Of a DNA stretch of 64,000 nt, positions 59,239 to 64,000 are shown in pieces (the first letter of the stretch is position 1; every line of letters begins with the position of its first letter). The stretch lies in contig JANWKT010000016.1 in the NCBI GenBank assembly GCA_025451235.1, forward strand, positions 1-64,000. Direction: 5' to 3'. Made by a program: the position numbers and the translations under genes. Below the pieces are notes generated by a model. That model was not told the origin of the DNA. It searched no databases and saw only the letters and a list, made by a program, of their open reading frames with translations. The DNA comes from Flavobacteriales bacterium. Lineage in GTDB: Bacteria > Bacteroidota > Bacteroidia > CAIKAF01.

Positions 59239-60074
59239 AGCAAATTAAGTTTGTACCTGGCAAATGATTTAGTGAGAATAAATAACTTCAAGAGATTATT
59301 GATCCGTATCCTGCCCATTAATACCTGTTGTGGTTTTTTGCGTTTGATCTTTTTAAATAACTTCAAATAATATTTATAAGCAATGTAAACCCCTATCCTG
59401 CTTCCATCAGGCAACTGCCTGATCCCTTCCAGTGCTTCGTTAAATTCCTGTTGAATATCTTCCTCGATAACGTCTTTTATCTTTTTATCGAATTTCGAAA
59501 AATCGAGGTTGGGAAAATAGGTGCGGCCTTTTAATGCAAAGTCGTCTTTGATATCCCTTAAAAAGTTTACTTTTTGTAAAGCTGATCCCAGCTTTTTAGC
59601 CGACTCTGTAAGTCTTTCATACATCTCTTCATTCCCATCACAAAAAACTTTTAAGCACATTAACCCTACCACTTCGGCTGAACCATGAATGTATTTTTCA
59701 AATAAGGAAGGATCGTATTTTTGTTCTTCCAGATCAAGTTTCATACTGGTATGAAATGCCTTGATAAGATCATAATCGATGTTGTACTTTCTCACCACCT
59801 GAACAAATGTATTGATCACAGGATTGGCGCTGATCCCTCTTTCTAATGCTAACCAGGTATCTCTTTCATACTCATCCCAGATTTGCTGACGATCGAAATC
59901 ATGAAAGGAATCTACAATTTCATCGCCCAACCGAACATAACCATAAATAGCAAATATCCCTTTCTGGTATTGCTTGCCCAACATTTTAATCCCCAAAGTA
60001 AATGAGGTGCTATATCTTTTGGTGATAACAGTATTACACTCCTGTGCAGTTTTATGGTAAAGCCCGATGCTCAT
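59235..60074 (-). CDS. crtB: Phytoene/squalene synthase, copy 2
   Basis: 279 aa. Head-to-head prenyl synthase with both catalytic Asp motifs: DEIVD (51-55) and LRDIKDDF (DIKDD near 174-178). It is very similar to the neighbouring copy, including the first 35 residues and the C-terminus (ARYKLNLL in both), so the two arose by tandem duplication. It starts 78 nt after the end of copy 1 and has its own promoter. Product could be phytoene, or the two copies may differ (for example C30 vs C40); sequence alone does not decide. Confidence 0.92.
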   Translation of the reverse strand: MSIGLYHKTAQECNTVITKRYSTSFTLGIKMLGKQYQKGIFAIYGYVRLGDEIVDSFHDFDRQQIWDEYERDTWLALERGISANPVINTFVQVVRKYNIDYDLIKAFHTSMKLDLEEQKYDPSLFEKYIHGSAEVVGLMCLKVFCDGNEEMYERLTESAKKLGSALQKVNFLRDIKDDFALKGRTYFPNLDFSKFDKKIKDVIEEDIQQEFNEALEGIRQLPDGSRIGVYIAYKYYLKLFKKIKRKKPQQVLMGRIRINNLLKLFILTKSFARYKLNLL

Positions 60075-60092
60075 CTGGTTAACTTTCGAACA

Positions 60093-60123
60093 CGAAGGTA
60101 GAGGTAATAATCTAAATCGGCAA
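60093..60123 (-). promoter_or_regulatory. Candidate internal promoter before crtB copy 2
   Basis: Minus strand: TTG (60123-60121), 20-nt spacer, TACCTTCG (60100-60093). It lies in the gap between the two copies. Confidence 0.5.
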
Positions 60124-60152
60124 ATATCCTGGTAAACAATAGGTTAAATCAG

Positions 60153-60992
60153 CTATAAGAGATTGAGTTTATACCGGGCCACTGACCTGGCCAGGATATA
60201 GATCTTGGAGACGTTGTTGATCCTAACTCTTTGTCCCATTACTTGTTCGGGCATTTTTCGCTTGATCCTCCTGAACAGTTTGGTATAATATCTATAAGCC
60301 AGGTATACTCCTATCCGGCTTCCTTCAGGCAATTTTCGTATCCCCTCCAATGCCCGGTCAAAATCCTTTTGTATATCCTCCTCAATGATCCTTTTCGACT
60401 CCTGATCAAATTTTTGAATATTTAATCCGGGGAAATAAATACGACCTCTTTCATAAAAATCTTCTTTCATATCCCGCAGAAAATTTACCTTTTGAAAAGC
60501 AGCTCCCAAACTTTTGGCAGGTGGAGTTAGTTCTTCAAATTTCTTCTGGTCACCATCACAAAAAACTTTCAGGCACATTAATCCAACCACTTCTGCGGAA
60601 CCATAAATATATTTTTCGTATAGAACCGACGTGTAGCTCTGGTCTTCAAGATCCATTCGCATGCTATCGATAAAAGCTTTTATCAGTTCGTGATCGATGG
60701 AGTAAGTTTGTACCACCTGTTGAAAGGAATGGATGACAGGATTGATGCTAATTCCTCGGTTAATAGCCATCCAGGTATCCCTTTCAAATTCGTCGAGTAA
60801 TATTTTTTTATCATATCCATGAAAACTATCTACAATTTCGTCCGCAATCCTCACATAACCGTAAATTCCATAAATGGCCTGCTGGTATTTTTTACCCAGC
60901 AATTTTATCCCCAATGTAAAAGAAGTACTGTATCGCCGGGTGATCAGCGAGCTACATTCATGCATGCTATCATTATACAAGGCTATGCTCAT
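60153..60992 (-). CDS. crtB: Phytoene/squalene synthase, copy 1
   Basis: 279 aa. Motifs: DEIVD at 51-55 and DMKED at 174-178, plus YRYSTSF-like RRYSTSFTLGIK near the N-terminus, all intact. It should join two geranylgeranyl diphosphates to phytoene. Its ATG lies inside the last 20 nt of crtI, so it is translated with it. Differs from copy 2 mostly in surface residues (for example IADEIVDSFHGY vs LGDEIVDSFHDF). Confidence 0.93.
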   Translation of the reverse strand: MSIALYNDSMHECSSLITRRYSTSFTLGIKLLGKKYQQAIYGIYGYVRIADEIVDSFHGYDKKILLDEFERDTWMAINRGISINPVIHSFQQVVQTYSIDHELIKAFIDSMRMDLEDQSYTSVLYEKYIYGSAEVVGLMCLKVFCDGDQKKFEELTPPAKSLGAAFQKVNFLRDMKEDFYERGRIYFPGLNIQKFDQESKRIIEEDIQKDFDRALEGIRKLPEGSRIGVYLAYRYYTKLFRRIKRKMPEQVMGQRVRINNVSKIYILARSVARYKLNLL

Positions 60993-62463
60993 GCAATACT
61001 CTTTCGGTTACTAATTTTGAACTGATCACTACGATGGGCAAGCCCGTACCAGGAACTGTACTTGCTCCAACATAATAAAGGTTATCGAATTCCTCGTCCT
61101 TGTTCGAAGGCCGGAACCCTCCTACCTGATTCATTCCATGTGCTAAACCTAGTCCACTTCCTTTGTACAGGTTAAATTTATCTCTCCATTCAATAGGGGT
61201 CATGAGTTTCCGAGAAATGATATTGTTTTTTATATCATATTCGCATCTTTTGCCCAGGTCTTCAATGATATTATCTGCCAATGATTCTGCATCCGACCAA
61301 TCTTTTTTAAACCTTAGGTCGGGCATGGGGCATAGAATAAATAAATTTTCACACCCTTCGGGAGCACATTCGGGATTTGATTTGCTGTTCACATTTACAT
61401 AGTAATAAGGTTTCTCCGGGCTCACAGATGTTTTGAATATTTTATCCGCATATTCCTTAAAGTTGTTCCCCAAAAAATAATTATGATGGTGCAACCCATC
61501 TATTTTCCCTTTTACTCCCAGGTAGATGGTAAATGGGGATAAGGTCCAGTCTAACTGGTCTAGTTTTTCTTCGGTATATTTTTTTCTTCCCAAGACGGTA
61601 CCTCTAAATGCTGCTGCATCACTATTACTTACGTAAATATCTGCCTGCCAGTTTTTACCATGCTGATCTACAAAATTTTTCAAGCCGGTTCCGTTCTCCT
61701 GAAAGCCTTTTATTTCTGTATTATATACAATCTTTACCCCTCTTTTATCCAGTTCTTTTACCAATGCTTCCGTGATTCTATACATACCCCCTTTAATGTT
61801 CCAGTATCCATCGTGAACCAGTTCGGTATAGTTAAGCAATTTATACACCGCCGGTGTATCAAAAGGAGTAGCCCCCAGAAAAAATCCTACCAACGAAAAG
61901 ATCACCTTGATCTCATGCGAATCGAAATATTTTTCCAATTCAGTCCACATGCTTCTTAACATACGGGGCGCATGTTTCCAAGGAACCGTGGTCATAGTGG
62001 CCATGTATTGCAGTTTATTCTTGTAATTTCTTTTTACGATCTTGTATTCGGTGTCGTGAAAAATTTCTCCTGCACTTTTTAAATAGGCATCCAGTTTTTT
62101 TCTGAAACCGGATTCCAGGTCCTCAAATTCTTGGGTAAGTTTGTCCAGGTCTTTATAAATATGAAATTTTCGTTGACTTCCGGCAAAGTTCACCACATAT
62201 AATGGATCCAGTTGCTGGTATTCAAGCGGGTTCTCTATTCCGCAATATTTAAAAAACTCATCAAACTCATAGCTCATGCTAAAGAAGGAAGGGCCCATAT
62301 CGAAGGTAAAGCCATCCTGTTTCAATTCATTCAACCTTCCCCCCGGTTTTGAGTCCTTTTCTATGATGGAGACCTCATAGCCTTTCACAGCCATTCTTAA
62401 AGCTGTACTTAGGCCACCCAGTCCGGCGCCAATAATTAAAACCGATTTTTTTTTCTGAGGCAT
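60973..62463 (-). CDS. crtI: Phytoene desaturase
   Basis: 496 aa FAD-dependent enzyme that makes lycopene from phytoene. The dinucleotide motif GAGLGG is at 12-17. The rest follows CrtI: EKDSKPGGRLNELKQDGFTFDMGPS, and the C-terminal FAD signature GLGLAHGMNQVGGFRPSN with YYVGASTVPGTGLPIVVISSKL. It is the first gene of the crt operon. The divergent UbiE-like gene begins 114 nt away. Confidence 0.95.
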   Translation of the reverse strand: MPQKKKSVLIIGAGLGGLSTALRMAVKGYEVSIIEKDSKPGGRLNELKQDGFTFDMGPSFFSMSYEFDEFFKYCGIENPLEYQQLDPLYVVNFAGSQRKFHIYKDLDKLTQEFEDLESGFRKKLDAYLKSAGEIFHDTEYKIVKRNYKNKLQYMATMTTVPWKHAPRMLRSMWTELEKYFDSHEIKVIFSLVGFFLGATPFDTPAVYKLLNYTELVHDGYWNIKGGMYRITEALVKELDKRGVKIVYNTEIKGFQENGTGLKNFVDQHGKNWQADIYVSNSDAAAFRGTVLGRKKYTEEKLDQLDWTLSPFTIYLGVKGKIDGLHHHNYFLGNNFKEYADKIFKTSVSPEKPYYYVNVNSKSNPECAPEGCENLFILCPMPDLRFKKDWSDAESLADNIIEDLGKRCEYDIKNNIISRKLMTPIEWRDKFNLYKGSGLGLAHGMNQVGGFRPSNKDEEFDNLYYVGASTVPGTGLPIVVISSKLVTERVLHEHSLV

Positions 62464-62577
62464 GTTAACAAGTTAAGTGGATATTTTAGATGATAAAAAA
62501 ATTGATTTTTATTCATTAAAACTGACCAATACCAAATATAGTTTATAATATTGTTCGTTGAATAGAATAAAACCAAT

Positions 62578-63306
62578 ATGGGGTTAAAATCAACCGTACT
62601 TATTGACAATAAACAAGCTGTACCTAAAGAATTTAACAAAATATCTGGGAGGTACGACTTTGCCACAGGACTGAGCCATGGTTATCAGGAAGATCTTAAC
62701 TATAGCGCATCCTTATTGAAACTCGAGGGCCATGAGCAAGTACTGGACCTTTGTTGTGGCACCGGTAAATCAACCAGTGCGGTGTTGGATTTTATCGCCA
62801 CAGGCAAAGTGATCGGAGTGGATAATTCAGAGGGGATGTTGGTGGAAGCCAATAAAAAATTCCAGCAAAAAAGCGTCGAAGGAAATGTGGAGTTCCAGTT
62901 ACAAGATGCAATGCACCTGAATTTCCCACCGAATAGTTTTGATGCCATTTTTATGGCATACGGTTTAAGAAATATGCCCGATTATAAGGTATGCCTTCAA
63001 CAATTATTCACCCTGCTCAAACCTGGGGGAAAATTGGTCATCCACGATTATTCATTGGCCAATACATGGTATGCCCGTCCTTTATGGGGCATTCTTGGAT
63101 GGGGATTTATTGTTCCGTTTTGCACCGTGGTCTCAGGTTCGTCGAGAATATTTACCTATCTGGTAAAAAGTGTTTTTAAATTTCTCAGTCCACACCAAGC
63201 CATCGAGTTACTGACTCAGGTGGGATTTGTAAATGCCAAAGCATATCCACATAAATACTGGAGGGCCATTTTTTTTCATGCTTTCTATGGGGAAAAGCCC
63301 GGATAG
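62578..63306 (+). CDS. UbiE/COQ5-like SAM-dependent methyltransferase
   Basis: 242 aa. SAM motif I LDLCCGTGKST, motif II DNSEGML, FDAIFMAYGLRNMPD (the UbiE-type 'GLRN'), and LKPGGKLVIHDYS. C-terminal VVSGSSRIFTYLVKSVFKFLSPHQAIELL resembles demethylmenaquinone methyltransferases. This could be MenG, finishing menaquinone, but its N-terminus (ISGRYDFATGLSHG) departs from the usual YD..N..LS pattern. Being divergent from the carotenoid operon, it may act on another quinone or a carotenoid. Moderately sure of the family, not the substrate. Confidence 0.72.
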   Translation: MGLKSTVLIDNKQAVPKEFNKISGRYDFATGLSHGYQEDLNYSASLLKLEGHEQVLDLCCGTGKSTSAVLDFIATGKVIGVDNSEGMLVEANKKFQQKSVEGNVEFQLQDAMHLNFPPNSFDAIFMAYGLRNMPDYKVCLQQLFTLLKPGGKLVIHDYSLANTWYARPLWGILGWGFIVPFCTVVSGSSRIFTYLVKSVFKFLSPHQAIELLTQVGFVNAKAYPHKYWRAIFFHAFYGEKPG

Positions 63307-63420
63307 GCTTGTAATTAGTATAGGGCCAAACCCTTAGCCGATTAGGGGTGATGCAATCTCTGCCAGCATGATACATACTTATCCAAAAAGCCTTATATTT
63401 ATATATTAAACCCAAATAGA

Positions 63421-64000
63421 ATGAGAAAAAGGATATTGCTTATCGGGCTTATTTATGTTCTTTTTTACGCCCTTCTTCCTGCTCAAAAAACGTGGACCGT
63501 TACCGATCCCTTTGATCAAAAATGTTTTATCGAGAACAATGGCCAGTTTAAGTTGGCCGGAGAAAACGCCAATGAAAAAATATTATTCGGTAACAGGAAT
63601 AATGGCGTTTACTATTATTTTGCTGCAAATGGATTTTTTATTTCTTATCCACAAAAAGTAGAACGCTCCGAAGATGAGATCAAATTGATTCTTAAAAATC
63701 TACATGAAACTGAAGAAGACGAGAACGAGTTCAAATATAAAACCATCTACCACACCATTTCTTTCTCGTTTTTAAATGCCCATCAACATCCATTGATTGC
63801 TCCACAAACCCAGCTTTCTGAGTACTTTAATTACCATCATACAGATGAATCAAAACAAATCAAAACTATTTCGGCGAATGCGTTTAAAACAATTGTCTAT
63901 GAGAATCTGTATCCCAATATTGATTTAGTTTTTCTCTACAAGGAAAAAGAGAAAGGGCTGAAATATTACTTTAAAATTAATCCCGGTGGTGACATGAACA
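63421..64000 (+). CDS. DUF7948-type T9SS surface protein, 3' end outside window
   Basis: Partial: the frame is open from ATG 63421 to the right edge (193 codons). Signal peptide (MRKRILLIGLIYVLFYALLP, then AQ). The mature start CFIENNGQFKLAGENANEKI, the motif YENLYPNIDLVFLYKEKEKG and YFKINPGGD match the same DUF7948 head as the 12111-16016 protein (there FIPNKGQW, NVYNGINMVFYTDS). SBBP repeats and a T9SS domain are expected beyond the edge. Confidence 0.8.
   Translation, partial: MRKRILLIGLIYVLFYALLPAQKTWTVTDPFDQKCFIENNGQFKLAGENANEKILFGNRNNGVYYYFAANGFFISYPQKVERSEDEIKLILKNLHETEEDENEFKYKTIYHTISFSFLNAHQHPLIAPQTQLSEYFNYHHTDESKQIKTISANAFKTIVYENLYPNIDLVFLYKEKEKGLKYYFKINPGGDMN

Overview
The window is a chromosomal segment of a Bacteroidota bacterium. 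Four things support this: many secreted proteins with type IX secretion system (T9SS) sorting domains of both type A and type B; promoters of the TTG-N19..23-TAnnTTTG kind used by the Bacteroidota sigma factor; the Bacteroidota-style menaquinone and carotenoid gene sets; and starts that lack a Shine-Dalgarno sequence. The class cannot be fixed from sequence alone; a flavobacterial, sphingobacterial or chitinophagal lineage would fit. No rRNA, tRNA, CRISPR array, transposase, integrase or phage gene was seen.

Layout. 1-1906: 5' part of a surface protein built of PNGGE/Kre9-KNH-like domains (runs off the left edge). 2528-5583: MORN-repeat protein, outer-membrane barrel and RlmL-type rRNA methyltransferase. 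5645-8412: GT-C type membrane protein coupled to ornithine aminotransferase. 8536-9831: T9SS protein. 9900-11663: lipoprotein and divergent SDR facing 3-hydroxyanthranilate dioxygenase. 11769-16016: small protein, then a 1301-aa SBBP/PKD type B T9SS protein. 16140-22543: long PurF homologue, candidate small RNA, kbl, a four-helix-bundle gene inside inverted repeats, yicC, gmk and two related secreted proteins. 22578-28968: M16 peptidase, NTR-like/YwqK-repeat protein, unknown protein, OmpA lipoprotein. 29160-31244: T9SS protein. 31274-38500: menF-menD-menB-menA-menC-menE plus a TonB-domain protein. 38608-43030: two T9SS proteins around a 474-aa protein of unknown function. 43294-51562: three successive units, each promoter + small secreted protein + T9SS adhesin-like protein + terminator. 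51696-53267: SAM-I riboswitch, 31-codon ORF and homoserine dehydrogenase. 53330-57793: 7TM-HD phosphodiesterase and a type B T9SS protein. 58020-63306: carotenoid operon (crtI, two crtB copies, lycopene cyclase, YkgJ protein) with a divergent UbiE-like methyltransferase. 63421-64000: start of another DUF7948 surface protein.

How the genes work together. The men operon covers chorismate to demethylmenaquinone except MenH and a dedicated thioesterase; the UbiE-like methyltransferase could supply the last methylation. The crt operon should make phytoene, desaturate it and cyclise lycopene. The surface-protein genes imply a large investment in T9SS cargo. The most unusual architecture is the three-fold 'small secreted protein + T9SS protein' series; the most tractable new elements are the SAM-riboswitch-linked short ORF, the inverted-repeat-bounded four-helix gene, the candidate small RNA and the 28-nt perfect palindrome before rlmL. 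Several genes are best given later starts than their longest open frames, because a promoter lies inside the longer frame or because the later start gives a clean signal peptide.
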